Part shown: piece by piece, positions 33,072 to 41,485 of the stretch
Layout: every line of letters starts with the position of its first letter
How positions within the stretch are numbered: the first letter of the stretch is position 1
Assembly (NCBI GenBank): GCA_021107435.1
Contig: JAIOSV010000067.1
Span: forward strand, 1 to 47,901
Direction of reading: 5' to 3'
DNA: 47,901 nt
Origin: Candidatus Sabulitectum sp.
GTDB lineage: Bacteria > Fermentibacterota > Fermentibacteria > Fermentibacterales > JCC-6
Program-made: the position numbers and the translations under genes
Notes under the pieces: model-generated
What the model saw: the letters and a program-made list of their open reading frames with translations, nothing else
Database searches by the model: none
What the model was told of the DNA's origin: nothing

Positions 33072-35090
33072 ATGACACTATTGCTTCAAGTTGTATTGGT
33101 TCTTATGCCTGTACAGGCAGCAGACATTTCTTTTTTTCTTGATCCCGCCATGGTGGAATTCATCACATTCCGCAGTGAAGAGGTTGTCTGCATTCCACGA
33201 GGAGCTTCTCCGTTCGCGGATGGAGAGCCAGGTCTACCGGGTATGGGTTACTCAATGGTGATTCCTCAGGGAACATATCTTGAAAGTGTTGAGGTTGAGG
33301 TACTCTCAAAAGTAGTTCTCCAGGGAATTCACAATATTGCTCCTGTTCTTTCAGTTCCTCTGAATCAGCCAATTCCAGCAGTTATCCCTCATTCAGTCAG
33401 CTATACCGGGGGAATGTTTCCTGAAGCTGCTGTTGTTGATGTTAACACAGGTAACAAGACCGGGTTCAGGATTGCTTCTTTCTGCTATGTACCTTTTACA
33501 TGGGATCCTTCCACAGGTACCCTTTTCCTTGTAACAAGTGCCAGACTTTCTCCCGCAATCGTTCCAGCTACAGACGCGCCTCACCTTACTCTTTCTGACA
33601 ATCAGGTAAAGACAGCCATTTCAGCTCTTGAGTCTGTTGTTCAGAATCCTGAGATGCTTGAGACTTATGCACCCGAAATAGTTGGCGGTGTTGACGGTGC
33701 TTCCTGGGTGGTAATAGCGGATGAAACCCACGAATCAATTATCCAGCCTCTAATTGACCTTCGAGCCATCACACACGGTTCCTCTTTTGTATCGACACAG
33801 TGGATATATGCCGGCTACACCGGGCGTGATACCCAGGAGCAGATAAGAAATTATCTTATCGATGCTTTTGAGAATCAGGGTCTTGTTTATGCTCTTATTG
33901 TTGGAGATTTTGGTGAAACCGCAAGAGTTTCCGGAATTAAAATTGGTACTACCGGTCCAATGAATTCCGTCGCGGATCTTTACTTCAGTGATCTTGACGG
34001 CAGTTGGGATCTGGATAACGACAATGTTTTTGGCGAACTTGGCGACGGTATTGACTGGTACTCAGACATTTATGTTGGAAGATACAGTACAGATGTTCCC
34101 TCCCGCCTTGCGACCATGGTGACCAGAGCAGTTGCCTATGAAACAATGTCGCCATCGGGAGTCTGGCAGACTGCCGCGCTCCTGGCTGGTGCAGGACTGT
34201 GGCCTGACCAGAACTACTGGGGATCATTTATCTGCGACTCTATTGCTCTCAGAATCCCGGAGGCATGGACAGTTCACAAGCTGTATGAGACAACGGCTTC
34301 ACACCCTGACAACCAGATCTCCCTGTACAACGAAGGAATCTCCTACAGCACACTGAATGGGCATGGAAATCCTGGTGGGGTTTACTGGCTTTTCAACCCT
34401 CCAACTCAGCTTGTAACTAAAGTGAATTACACAGGCTTAACGAACATTGATATGCCCACAGTGTTTCACTCCATGGCATGTTCTCCAGGCAGCATTGAAA
34501 ATATTGCTTCTATCGCTGAAAGACTCATGTTCTGGCCTTCCGGAGGTGCCATAGCTGTGATGTTCAACTCCAACCTCGGAATTGGTTCTCCTCCCGGCAT
34601 GGGGGCAAGTGAATGGCTGGAACTGTATTTCGCGGAGGTTCTTTTCGTTGATGAGCAGTATGAGATCGGTGTTGCCCATGCTGTTTCCAAGGATGAGTTC
34701 AAGGCGAATGTGAGTATTGGCATGCAGAACTGGGTTCTTCAGGAAAACAATCTTCTGGGAGATCCTGCTCAGAGATTTGTAGCCGGGCAGACGGGAATTG
34801 AAAAAGGGGAAGACAGTCCCTCAGTTAATTCCCCTGTGATTTCCGCCCCCAGCCCGAACCCTGTAAGTGGAACATGTGCAGTTAATTACGTAATGCCCAT
34901 CACAGGTACAGCAGCAGTAGCAGTTTATGATCTCTCAGGTAGAATTGCTGCAACTATCCATCAGGGAATTCTCTGCGAAGGGCAAGGAAGCCTCAGCTTT
35001 GATGTTTCCACTCTTTCGTCAGGCTGCTACAGTATTGTTATTAGTTCGCCGATTGGATCAGCCTCTGCACAAATGCTGGTTCTTCGCTGA
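33072..35090 (+). CDS. gingipain-like (C25) cysteine protease with sorting domain, copy 2
   Basis: A 672-residue tandem paralogue of the preceding protease with the same domain order. The catalytic residues are kept (His431 in LNGHGNPGG, Cys470 in TVFHSMACSPG). The surroundings of both differ (C-S-P-G against C-L-A-G; G-N-P-G-G after His), so cleavage preference may differ. The sorting module ends MLVLR as in copy 1. ATG 33072 has AAGGAGG 10 bases upstream. A 115-base stretch near the 5' end differs from copy 1 at one position only, while flanking parts differ far more. Converges on the CotH gene with 19 bases between stops. Confidence 0.9.
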   Translation: MTLLLQVVLVLMPVQAADISFFLDPAMVEFITFRSEEVVCIPRGASPFADGEPGLPGMGYSMVIPQGTYLESVEVEVLSKVVLQGIHNIAPVLSVPLNQPIPAVIPHSVSYTGGMFPEAAVVDVNTGNKTGFRIASFCYVPFTWDPSTGTLFLVTSARLSPAIVPATDAPHLTLSDNQVKTAISALESVVQNPEMLETYAPEIVGGVDGASWVVIADETHESIIQPLIDLRAITHGSSFVSTQWIYAGYTGRDTQEQIRNYLIDAFENQGLVYALIVGDFGETARVSGIKIGTTGPMNSVADLYFSDLDGSWDLDNDNVFGELGDGIDWYSDIYVGRYSTDVPSRLATMVTRAVAYETMSPSGVWQTAALLAGAGLWPDQNYWGSFICDSIALRIPEAWTVHKLYETTASHPDNQISLYNEGISYSTLNGHGNPGGVYWLFNPPTQLVTKVNYTGLTNIDMPTVFHSMACSPGSIENIASIAERLMFWPSGGAIAVMFNSNLGIGSPPGMGASEWLELYFAEVLFVDEQYEIGVAHAVSKDEFKANVSIGMQNWVLQENNLLGDPAQRFVAGQTGIEKGEDSPSVNSPVISAPSPNPVSGTCAVNYVMPITGTAAVAVYDLSGRIAATIHQGILCEGQGSLSFDVSTLSSGCYSIVISSPIGSASAQMLVLR

Positions 35091-35109
35091 AAGCGACCAT
35101 TTCTTTGTG

Positions 35110-36546
35110 TCACCGATTTCTCCGCAGAAAAGTTTCAACCTCAAGGTTTCTTCGAAAAACGTGCGCAACAAGTTCATCAATAGCTTCATTGAATTCATCA
35201 GGGTTACTCAACAGCGTATAGCCGTGGATCTCTGCGTTAACATACGGGCTTATCAGATTCTGGAGGTCTCTGTACCTTTCTGAAACACCCTCCGCTTCAA
35301 AAGCTGTTTCAATTGCGATTTCCAGGTTCTCCAAATATTTCATTCTGTAATCGGGAACATCAAGGAGATACCTGATAAGTGGCCATTCCGAACCGACATC
35401 CTCGAGATCCAGTGTAAGCACCGGCATCAAACCGGCATCATCACGGAGAGCCATGTTGTTGTCCCATGGTATCCAGATCAGCAGACCGGTGGCCGGATTG
35501 CTGTAGAGATAGTAGTTGTGCGGAGACCTGCCGTATGTGTCCCAGTTTTGTACAGTCACATTCACAGCCAGCCACAGGAGGAATCCTTCCACATCGAAGA
35601 TACTTTCCAGTTCCGACCTCCAGTTAACAGGATCGCAGAGTCTCTGATCCGAATGGAGGATATCGAACAGCAGAAGTATATCACTCCAGTCTTCTTCAGT
35701 CGCGTTGTTTTTCCTGTCGAAGGCTTCTTCGACGAAGGAGCCTTCCGCAAAGGTTGCTCCTCTGCCCTCCGGTTTGTAGACATTTCCGTTGTAATCCTGG
35801 AATTGTTCCTTTATGACAGTATCGTCCACGACTTCGACCATAGTGTACAGGCCGAAGTAAACTGAACCTTCGCCGAAGTCAACAAAGACCCTGTAGAAAG
35901 CGGTATGCGGTGCTGGTACTCCAGCTGCTCTGAAAATGTCAGCGGTCACTTTCTCCCTGAGCAGGGAGCAGTCCATGAAGTTGCTTGAGAGGGTCAGCTG
36001 CCGGAAGCCGAAAAATCTCTGGTTGTTAATTTCGGGAAATTCCTCCTCGAACTGGTCAAAGTCCAGTTTGATGGGAAGTTTCAGGATTCCCTCTTCCCAT
36101 GTGTGAATCAGGGATGAGTTTCCTTTGAAACGGATGCCGGCATGCAGCCACTCAACTCCGTCGAATATTATGGTGGACTGTACCCAGACGGGATTGCGGT
36201 TACTTCCGAGGGGGAGCCCCGGACCATTCATGCCGGGCGGAAAGCCCCTTTCCGGCCCCGGATGGAAAGGCACACCAGATATTCCCGGAGGTTGTGGCGG
36301 ACGAGAGTTAGAGTAGGGAGCTGTTTCACCGAACTCTCCGAACAGCTCGGTCATGTCGTCCATCATGATCTGCCAGTCAGCGGGATTAATGATAATATCT
36401 ATCCTGTTCACAGAATCCTGAGGAAAGACCAGTTCGAAGTCTGGATCTGCAGTATTACTGTGACTGATATCTGTCCAACCTTCCGGACGAGTTGTGCCCT
36501 CCCCAATTATCGGAACGCACAGAAGGAATGCAATTACTGTCTGCAC
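35110..36546 (-). CDS. secreted CotH-family protein
   Basis: A 478-residue exported CotH-like protein (signal MQTVIAFLLCVPIIGEG). CotH proteins have a protein-kinase-like fold; the spore-coat member phosphorylates secreted proteins. Typical motifs are INPADWQIMMDD, the AGIRFKGNSS strand, KLPIKLDFDQF, FRQLTLSSNFMD-x2-LLREKV, YFGLYTMVEVVDD and the late IWIPWDNNMA, where Asp-Asn would bind metal. A Pro/Gly-rich insertion (residues ~85-115) is unusual. I chose GTG 36546 because GAGGAG lies seven bases upstream, although the frame is open to 36576. It has no sorting tail, so it may act in the periplasm or on outgoing cargo, such as the neighbouring proteases; that is inference. Confidence 0.85.
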   Translation of the reverse strand: MQTVIAFLLCVPIIGEGTTRPEGWTDISHSNTADPDFELVFPQDSVNRIDIIINPADWQIMMDDMTELFGEFGETAPYSNSRPPQPPGISGVPFHPGPERGFPPGMNGPGLPLGSNRNPVWVQSTIIFDGVEWLHAGIRFKGNSSLIHTWEEGILKLPIKLDFDQFEEEFPEINNQRFFGFRQLTLSSNFMDCSLLREKVTADIFRAAGVPAPHTAFYRVFVDFGEGSVYFGLYTMVEVVDDTVIKEQFQDYNGNVYKPEGRGATFAEGSFVEEAFDRKNNATEEDWSDILLLFDILHSDQRLCDPVNWRSELESIFDVEGFLLWLAVNVTVQNWDTYGRSPHNYYLYSNPATGLLIWIPWDNNMALRDDAGLMPVLTLDLEDVGSEWPLIRYLLDVPDYRMKYLENLEIAIETAFEAEGVSERYRDLQNLISPYVNAEIHGYTLLSNPDEFNEAIDELVAHVFRRNLEVETFLRRNR

Positions 36547-36601
36547 TGATAGTTCTCCTCGTTGGTAGAAACTCAACTTGAGAGAATGCGCTTTCGCAAG
36601 G

Positions 36602-36835
36602 CTAAAACCCGTTAGTACTTGTCTTTTCAGGAGGATCTATCTCTGTTCGTTCCTCTTCCGGTCTGATGATATTCTCAATGTAGAATCCGAGCGGAAGACC
36701 AAATCCGCGGGAAGGGAGAGCTGTGTACTTCTTTTCTTTCCTTGAGGGATTACAGAGGATATAAAACGGAAATCCTTCCCGCTCTGCAGCGAGAGTGGCA
36801 GCTTCAGTGATTTCCGGAAGATCAGCAAAATACAT
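36602..36835 (-). CDS. small protein of unknown function (77 residues)
   Basis: A 77-residue protein without signal or membrane segment. The N-terminal half has an acidic, Ala-rich helix (ITEAATLAAEREGFPFYILCN) and then a basic patch SRKEKKY. The C-terminus is Glu/Pro-rich. ATG 36835 is five bases after AAGGAGG, which favours a real gene; an overlapping ATG at 36840 in another frame sits too close to that site. It precedes cotH on the same strand (55 bases). I do not recognise the family. Confidence 0.6.
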   Translation of the reverse strand: MYFADLPEITEAATLAAEREGFPFYILCNPSRKEKKYTALPSRGFGLPLGFYIENIIRPEEERTEIDPPEKTSTNGF

Positions 36836-36861
36836 TTCATCCTCCTTCAGTGCTGAAATAT

Positions 36862-36898
36862 AAAAGAAGAGAAGGTTTGTGAAACCTTCTCTTCTTTT
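36862..36898. terminator. bidirectional hairpin terminator
   Basis: Perfect 17-base inverted arms around a GTG loop, beginning with AAAA and ending with TTTT on either strand. It separates the Spy-like gene from the 77-residue gene. Confidence 0.85.
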
Positions 36899-36910
36899 CA
36901 GCAGCAGTTG

Positions 36911-37453
36911 CTACCGATTGGGGTGTACGCCCCTGTTTGTTCCAGAGTGACCCATGTTGTCACGATCTCCCATTCTCATTTCCATGGAACCGGGTTCGAA
37001 TTCTGCAAGGGTGGCAAGCTGTTCGGCAGTCAGGACATCGTGAATATCAACAAGAGCCTGAGCAATTATTCTATTCACATCTTTCATTGTCTCAACTCTT
37101 ACATTAAGAAGAGCTTCAACCTGAGAAGCTGTAATAGTTGAGGAGGAGAACAATTCAAGAAAATTATCCCGATGGCTGCCAGCATCTTCGGAGCTTCTTA
37201 AGCTCTCTATCGAATCCCGGGTATCTTCCATTATGTATCCAATGGCTTCCCGCTGATCATCGGAAAGATCCAGCATTCTCATCATTGGCAGTATTCTCTG
37301 GAAGAAATCAGAACCTGGGCCGCCTGGCCTCTGCTGATCCATTCCTGCGTGATTCATTGGTCTCCCGGACATTCCTCCAGGCTGTGCAATCGCTGTTCCC
37401 GCAAGCAACACTAACGTCGCAAGGGCTGCTATGGTCATGGTTCTTTTTCTCAT
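36911..37453 (-). CDS. Spy/CpxP-like periplasmic LTxxQ protein
   Basis: A 180-residue periplasmic protein. The signal is MTIAALATLVLLAGTAIAQ. A Met/Gly/Pro-rich spacer follows (residues 23-45), then helices with LDLSDDQREAI and the LTAEQLATLAEF LTxxQ-type motif. Met and His in the spacer and tail (NHAGMDQQ, EMRMGDRDNMGHSG) suggest metal binding. Spy/CpxP proteins are ATP-independent chaperones or envelope-stress sensors. ATG 37453 follows AAGGAG by six bases. Confidence 0.75.
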   Translation of the reverse strand: MRKRTMTIAALATLVLLAGTAIAQPGGMSGRPMNHAGMDQQRPGGPGSDFFQRILPMMRMLDLSDDQREAIGYIMEDTRDSIESLRSSEDAGSHRDNFLELFSSSTITASQVEALLNVRVETMKDVNRIIAQALVDIHDVLTAEQLATLAEFEPGSMEMRMGDRDNMGHSGTNRGVHPNR

Positions 37454-37548
37454 CTCATTCTCCTTTCGTGGTGGGTTCTCCTTCGAACAAATGCATAATG
37501 ATCAATGAGTACCTCGAAAAGGTGAATCCCGTGTAACTGATTGTAACA

Positions 37549-37575
37549 GAAAAGGGGGAGCAATTAAGCCCCCCC
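37549..37575 (-). terminator. terminator of the FadL-like gene
   Basis: On the minus strand GGGGG-GC pairs with GC-T-CCCCC around TTAATT, followed by TTTTC. It lies 20 bases beyond the FadL-like stop. Confidence 0.75.
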
Positions 37576-37594
37576 GCAAACAGTCTGCTAATCG

Positions 37595-38875
37595 TTAGAA
37601 AGAGGCGTTAGCCCCCACAGCCAGGAAGAAAACCTTTTTGTCAAAGGATTCTCCTGTGTATATTCCAGTTCCCTCTCCTTCTCTGAAGAATGTGGTTCCT
37701 CCTGCCAGAGTAAAATCAATGACTTTAGTTGCCTGCCAGTTAACTCCTCCGGACAGCAGACCGGCATCCAGGTTATACTCCAGATCAGTATACGTGGAGT
37801 CACAACCGCCGTAGTTGGAGTAGCTGTATCCCAGGGCTCCGGCGAAAGCGTCATTGAACTGGTAGCGGGCACTGATATTGGCTTCCCAGCCATCTTTGTA
37901 TGCATCTTCGATGCCGTCATCCGAACCCTGATCAGAGGCTTCAACGAAGTAGTAGTTAGCAGAGCCGCCAAGTCGCAGTTTGTCGTTTACCATCATTTCA
38001 ACGCCTATGGCCGCAACGGCCGGAAGGTCTCTTCTCTGCTTTGCTCCATTGGCCATGTATGGCATTAGAGCATCCCACGAGGAAACTGCATTTGCAGTGG
38101 CTTCAAAATCAAGAGCAGTTGCGGTTTCATACCTGGCAGCCATGTTAATCTGCCCGGAAGGCATGTAATTAACACTGATAACTCCCGAGATGCCTGATGC
38201 AGATCTGTTAACATCAAGTTCCGCTGATGTTGTGTTCACCGGCAGCATGGTTGTTATATCGATTACTGTAAAGGAACCTTCGCCCTTGTAGTTCCTGTGA
38301 CCGGATGTGTATCTGCCTGAGACAGCACCGCTGAATTTGTCGGTAAAGGCGTAAGCCATTCCTGCGATTCCGCGGTAGTAGTAAGAACTTCCCTCCATGG
38401 AACCCTCATTCAATACAGCGATATGAGTCGGGCCGTATTGAGCTTGAACAAGTACGGTTTGAAGAAGAGGCATAACGAAAAGGCCGTCCCGGTAGTCAAC
38501 ACTTCCTCCTCCTGCTGGAACAGTGAATCCACCGAATGCGGCAATGCTGCCTGTTTTGTAAACAGCATAGAAGTTGGGAATGAAGGGTGTTGCTTTTGTA
38601 GTTGTTACTTCAGTTTCCTCTGAAGAGCCAAGAAAAGTACCTGCGATAGTGTAATCTTTACCTATGTAGTGTCCGCTGAAATTCAAATGAATTCCGTCAT
38701 CCAGGAATACAAGACCTGCAGGATTGTAGGTTACACCATCAGCGCAGTCAGTAACTGCGTTTCTGGACAGTTCCATCAGATATTCAGCACTTCTTATCCC
38801 GAGAATATCAAGGTTGCCTGCCATAGTAGAACCCGTGGCCAGAACAAGTGCACAGACTAACAGAAGACCCCGCAT
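37595..38875 (-). CDS. FadL/TodX (OmpP1) family outer-membrane transporter
   Basis: A 426-residue outer-membrane protein: signal MRGLLLVCALVLATGSTMAG, then the family N-terminus with AVTDCADGVTYNPAGLVFLDDGI, the N-P-A-G-L motif of FadL-like channels. Fourteen or so beta strands follow (RYQFNDAFAGALGYSYSNYG, INMAARYETATALDF), ending in VGANASF with terminal Phe. Family members import long-chain fatty acids or hydrocarbons. ATG 38875 is preceded by AAGGAGGGA, and a good promoter lies upstream. Confidence 0.87.
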   Translation of the reverse strand: MRGLLLVCALVLATGSTMAGNLDILGIRSAEYLMELSRNAVTDCADGVTYNPAGLVFLDDGIHLNFSGHYIGKDYTIAGTFLGSSEETEVTTTKATPFIPNFYAVYKTGSIAAFGGFTVPAGGGSVDYRDGLFVMPLLQTVLVQAQYGPTHIAVLNEGSMEGSSYYYRGIAGMAYAFTDKFSGAVSGRYTSGHRNYKGEGSFTVIDITTMLPVNTTSAELDVNRSASGISGVISVNYMPSGQINMAARYETATALDFEATANAVSSWDALMPYMANGAKQRRDLPAVAAIGVEMMVNDKLRLGGSANYYFVEASDQGSDDGIEDAYKDGWEANISARYQFNDAFAGALGYSYSNYGGCDSTYTDLEYNLDAGLLSGGVNWQATKVIDFTLAGGTTFFREGEGTGIYTGESFDKKVFFLAVGANASF

Positions 38876-38915
38876 TTTCCCTCCTTCGCTAAGTTTCTGA
38901 AAGATACACTCAAGC

Positions 38916-38944
38916 AATCTACGCACAGACTGAAGGGGGGTCAA
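38916..38944 (-). promoter_or_regulatory. promoter of the FadL-like gene
   Basis: On the minus strand TTGACC (38944-38939), a 17-base spacer and TAGATT (38921-38916), 40 bases before the start codon. Confidence 0.6.
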
Positions 38945-38955
38945 CGGAAACAGCG

Positions 38956-40077
38956 TTACTGACCGGAGAGATGGAGAAGCAATACTCTCGGGTAATCCTC
39001 AGGATTTGAGTCGAATGCCGCGAAGCCGTTCTGGGTGATCACAAAAGTATAACTTGAAAGGTTAAGCTCAGGGTCAGCGATCACTGTTTCTGCCGGTTCA
39101 GTTGCCCCCGGCGGGAAGAGATCAAAAGTGGGATTTGTTTCCCAGCCTCGCTGAACCCAGATATTGCCCTGTGAATCAACTCCCAGGGAACTGGTGGCAT
39201 AGTAATCCGGGGGAGGCTCGTAAGTCGCGCCCGCCAGTCGGCGACCTCTTCCTGTTGATGCCATTCCCTGCATTCTGTACTCGTATGCCAGAAGATCTTC
39301 CTCAATATCTTCAGCTGTCTTTTCTACCGGCGAATAGTCAGGATAGGTTAGGTTGTACGGTTCAGAGCTGTCCATAGGATACACAGAAACAACATACTCT
39401 TCACTCAAAGGAGCAGAGTAGTACAGATTGATGCTGTCGGCAGTAAGCCCCGCAGTTGGCTGCATTACTCTTTGAATAACTTCATCGGGAGAGAAAGAGT
39501 TTTCTATTTCAGAAAACACCTGTGCCGAATCCGGATTATGATCCCAGAGAACAACAGAGATGGTAGCTATTCCCGTATTTCGATTTAACCCCATCTGCTC
39601 TCCGGCAAAACCGTTTCCAGCAGCAGTAATGACAAACGGTGCCCTGGCAGCGAAATCAGAAACAGTTTCTAAATATTGAAGATCACTGCCAAAAACTTCG
39701 ATTTCTCTACTGAATGGATCAGTTACAGCAATTCGACCGTCATTCAAGCAGGCAATTCCCCTGGGATGAAGGAATTCGCCGGGGGCTTCTCCTTCGCCTC
39801 CGAATTCCCCCAGAAAATCTCCAGCAGGGGAAAACAGTTTGACTTTCTTTCTTTGAGCATCAAGAATTGCAACATTACCATCTGGTGTGAAGTCAACATC
39901 CTGAGTTATGCCGAAAACAAAATTGGAATCTCCCAGTTCAACTCCAATTTCTACCTCTATCTGAAGCATGGCAGTTCCACTTTCAACAGCTACAGGCTCG
40001 GAATCAGTTACTGATGGTTCGGAACCACCGCAGGAAAGAACAGCAAGGGTTGTTGCCAGCAAGGCAAAATGTTTCAT
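38956..40077 (-). CDS. 6-bladed beta-propeller lipoprotein
   Basis: A 373-residue lipoprotein (LAVLSCGGSEP) with NHL-like blades: DFTPDGNVAILDAQRKKVKLF, then GEFGGEGEAPGEFLHPRGIACLNDGRIAVTD. It is paralogous to the lipoprotein at 18179-19294 (shared IGVELGDS-x2-VFG motif and a C-terminal blade with WVQRGW / WVLRGT). ATG 40077 follows GGGAG. Possible role in binding a ligand at the envelope; nothing more specific is visible. Confidence 0.75.
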   Translation of the reverse strand: MKHFALLATTLAVLSCGGSEPSVTDSEPVAVESGTAMLQIEVEIGVELGDSNFVFGITQDVDFTPDGNVAILDAQRKKVKLFSPAGDFLGEFGGEGEAPGEFLHPRGIACLNDGRIAVTDPFSREIEVFGSDLQYLETVSDFAARAPFVITAAGNGFAGEQMGLNRNTGIATISVVLWDHNPDSAQVFSEIENSFSPDEVIQRVMQPTAGLTADSINLYYSAPLSEEYVVSVYPMDSSEPYNLTYPDYSPVEKTAEDIEEDLLAYEYRMQGMASTGRGRRLAGATYEPPPDYYATSSLGVDSQGNIWVQRGWETNPTFDLFPPGATEPAETVIADPELNLSSYTFVITQNGFAAFDSNPEDYPRVLLLHLSGQ

Positions 40078-40167
40078 CAGTTTCTCCCAACAGCTAAGAT
40101 TGTGTCCATCTATCAAACAGGTTGAAATATACAAACCCGTGGGAAGAGTATTGTAACAGAATGTAAA

Positions 40168-40189
40168 GCCCCCCCTTGAGGGGAGGGGC
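40168..40189 (-). terminator. GC-rich hairpin upstream of the propeller lipoprotein gene
   Basis: On the minus strand GCCCC-T-CCCC pairs with GGGG and GGGC around a short loop, followed by TTTA. It could stop transcripts leaving the tRNA-Asp gene. Confidence 0.5.
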
Positions 40190-40352
40190 GGGTTGACCGG
40201 ATCTGTTTGGTAAAGAGGGGGGATGCCAATTCTCAAAGTCCAGCAATAGGACACAAAACATCATTTCCAGGCATGTTTCTGGAAACTGATACTGAAATCT
40301 GAAAAACCACCAGAGAGTTGTCAACTCAGGCTTTGTTCGGCTGGGTCTACAT

Positions 40353-40374
40353 AAAAAAGGGGCATTTCTGCCCC
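40353..40374 (-). terminator. rho-independent terminator of tRNA-Asp
   Basis: GGGGCA pairs with TGCCCC around a 4-base loop, with six T directly after on the minus strand, 15 bases past the tRNA. Confidence 0.9.
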
Positions 40375-40388
40375 TGAAAAAGATACCC

Positions 40389-40465
40389 TGGCGACCCGAA
40401 CGAGACTCGAACTCGTAACTTCCGGCGTGACAGGCCGGTGCTCTAACCAATTGAACTACCGGGCC
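40389..40465 (-). tRNA. tRNA-Asp (anticodon GTC)
   Basis: A 77-base tRNA with encoded CCA. Acceptor half GGCCCGG pairs with TCGGGTC (two G-T pairs). The anticodon loop CTGTCAC carries GTC, and the T loop is GTTCGAG. It resembles bacterial tRNA-Asp throughout. Confidence 0.93.
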
Positions 40466-40478
40466 ACTCAAGGAGTGC

Positions 40479-40507
40479 AAATATCTCAAATTATTATGCT
40501 TTGTCAA
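40479..40507 (-). promoter_or_regulatory. promoter of tRNA-Asp
   Basis: On the minus strand TTGACA (40507-40502), a 17-base spacer and ATATTT (40484-40479), 13 bases before the tRNA. Confidence 0.75.
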
Positions 40508-40846
40508 GCCCCTGTTCAAGAATACTTCAGGGAAGGCTTCTTCAACGCGACTGAAACACCGCGCTACCGCTGAAACTGAGAAGTTGCAATAGTTTCACGA
40601 AGATATAACATTGCCTGATGAAGAAGATGAATTCTGGTGGTATAACTATGCGACAGCAGAAAATTTTAGAGGCAAAACGAACTTTCCATGTTTGTTTTGA
40701 ATAGCACAGGTAGAGCTACCGGAATTCAGGGAGTATTGTTCAGGTTTGGGACTACCGCTGTCCATAAGGTTTTCTTATAGTTTTATGAAACAGTGAGCAT
40801 ATACTTTAATAGACAATCAGGCTGTTTATTATGAAGGGAACGAAAG
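40508..40846. other. intergenic stretch without a recognisable gene
   Basis: Between the tRNA-Asp promoter and the next + strand gene. It is AT-rich near its right end (TATACTTTAAT about 35 bases before the ATG, a possible -10 region). I see no conserved RNA or coding sequence. Confidence 0.5.
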
Positions 40847-41455
40847 ATGAGAAAAACAATGTTGATTCTTCTTCTTACGGCACCTCTGCTTCTTGCCGCC
40901 ACGGTAGAAGTGGGTTCCGCTGGATTTGGAAGCACTAAACCATTCTGTGGCAATTGAACAATTTCACTGCGCTATCAGGTGATAGTTCATGCAAGTGTAT
41001 TCTCGGAGACTATGGCAATAAACTCAATAACTTTCGATCCTTCCCCCGGCCCAGGAACCGAAGTAACTTTTGACGAATTTCATGTTTACATGGGCTATTG
41101 CGCAAACGATGAGCTGAGCGCAACTTATGACGCAAACTATGTAAACGGATGGAAATATAAGGTGTTTGAGAGAACAAGTTCTGTTACTTTTCATGCCAGC
41201 GATCCAACTATCTACTTTGATACACCATTCTTCTATGTTCCAGCCAACGGTAATCTTATTATGGATATCGCATGGCCCGATGGAGAAGATGAGTTCTATA
41301 CATACAGTTCAGGTACAACCGGTCTCACCTGTGTCCACGGAGCATACGGCTCTCCATCTGGAGATCAGTACATGGAAACATCACACCTGTTTATTAACGG
41401 AGAGATGACCCTTAACCAGATGACATTCGCCGGGATTAAAGCATCATTCCGGTAA
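40847..41455 (+). pseudogene. secreted beta-sandwich-like protein interrupted by an in-frame TGA
   Basis: Starting at ATG 40847 (AGGGAACG upstream) the frame encodes a clean signal peptide (MRKTMLILLLTAPLLLAA) and VEVGSAGFGSTKPFCGN. A TGA at 40955-40957 (codon 37) follows. The same frame then stays open for 165 codons to a TAA at 41455, with coherent beta-strand sequence (VTFDEFHVYMGYCANDEL, TPFFYVPANGNLIMDIAWPDGE, MTFAGIKASFR). No frameshift is needed. The simplest reading is a nonsense mutation, but the site is C-G-N-(TGA), a C-x-x-U geometry. A hairpin with a 5-bp core stem and AGGT loop starts 14 bases after the TGA, so selenocysteine insertion is a real alternative. TGA is a normal stop in other genes here. 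The next gene starts 30 bases downstream. Confidence 0.6.
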
Positions 41456-41485
41456 TTTGAAAAAATTATACCCGCAGGGAGGGCA

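Noticed and set aside
36637..36840. Alternative 67-residue frame overlapping the 77-residue gene
   Set aside because: Its ATG touches the AAGGAGG site, leaving no spacing, whereas the ATG at 36835 is correctly placed.
40847..41455. Genome-wide reassignment of TGA to an amino acid
   Set aside because: Several clear genes here end in TGA (for example the FG-GAP gene, the S41 lipoprotein ending at 8709, tetR and the adaptor gene), so TGA is a stop in general.
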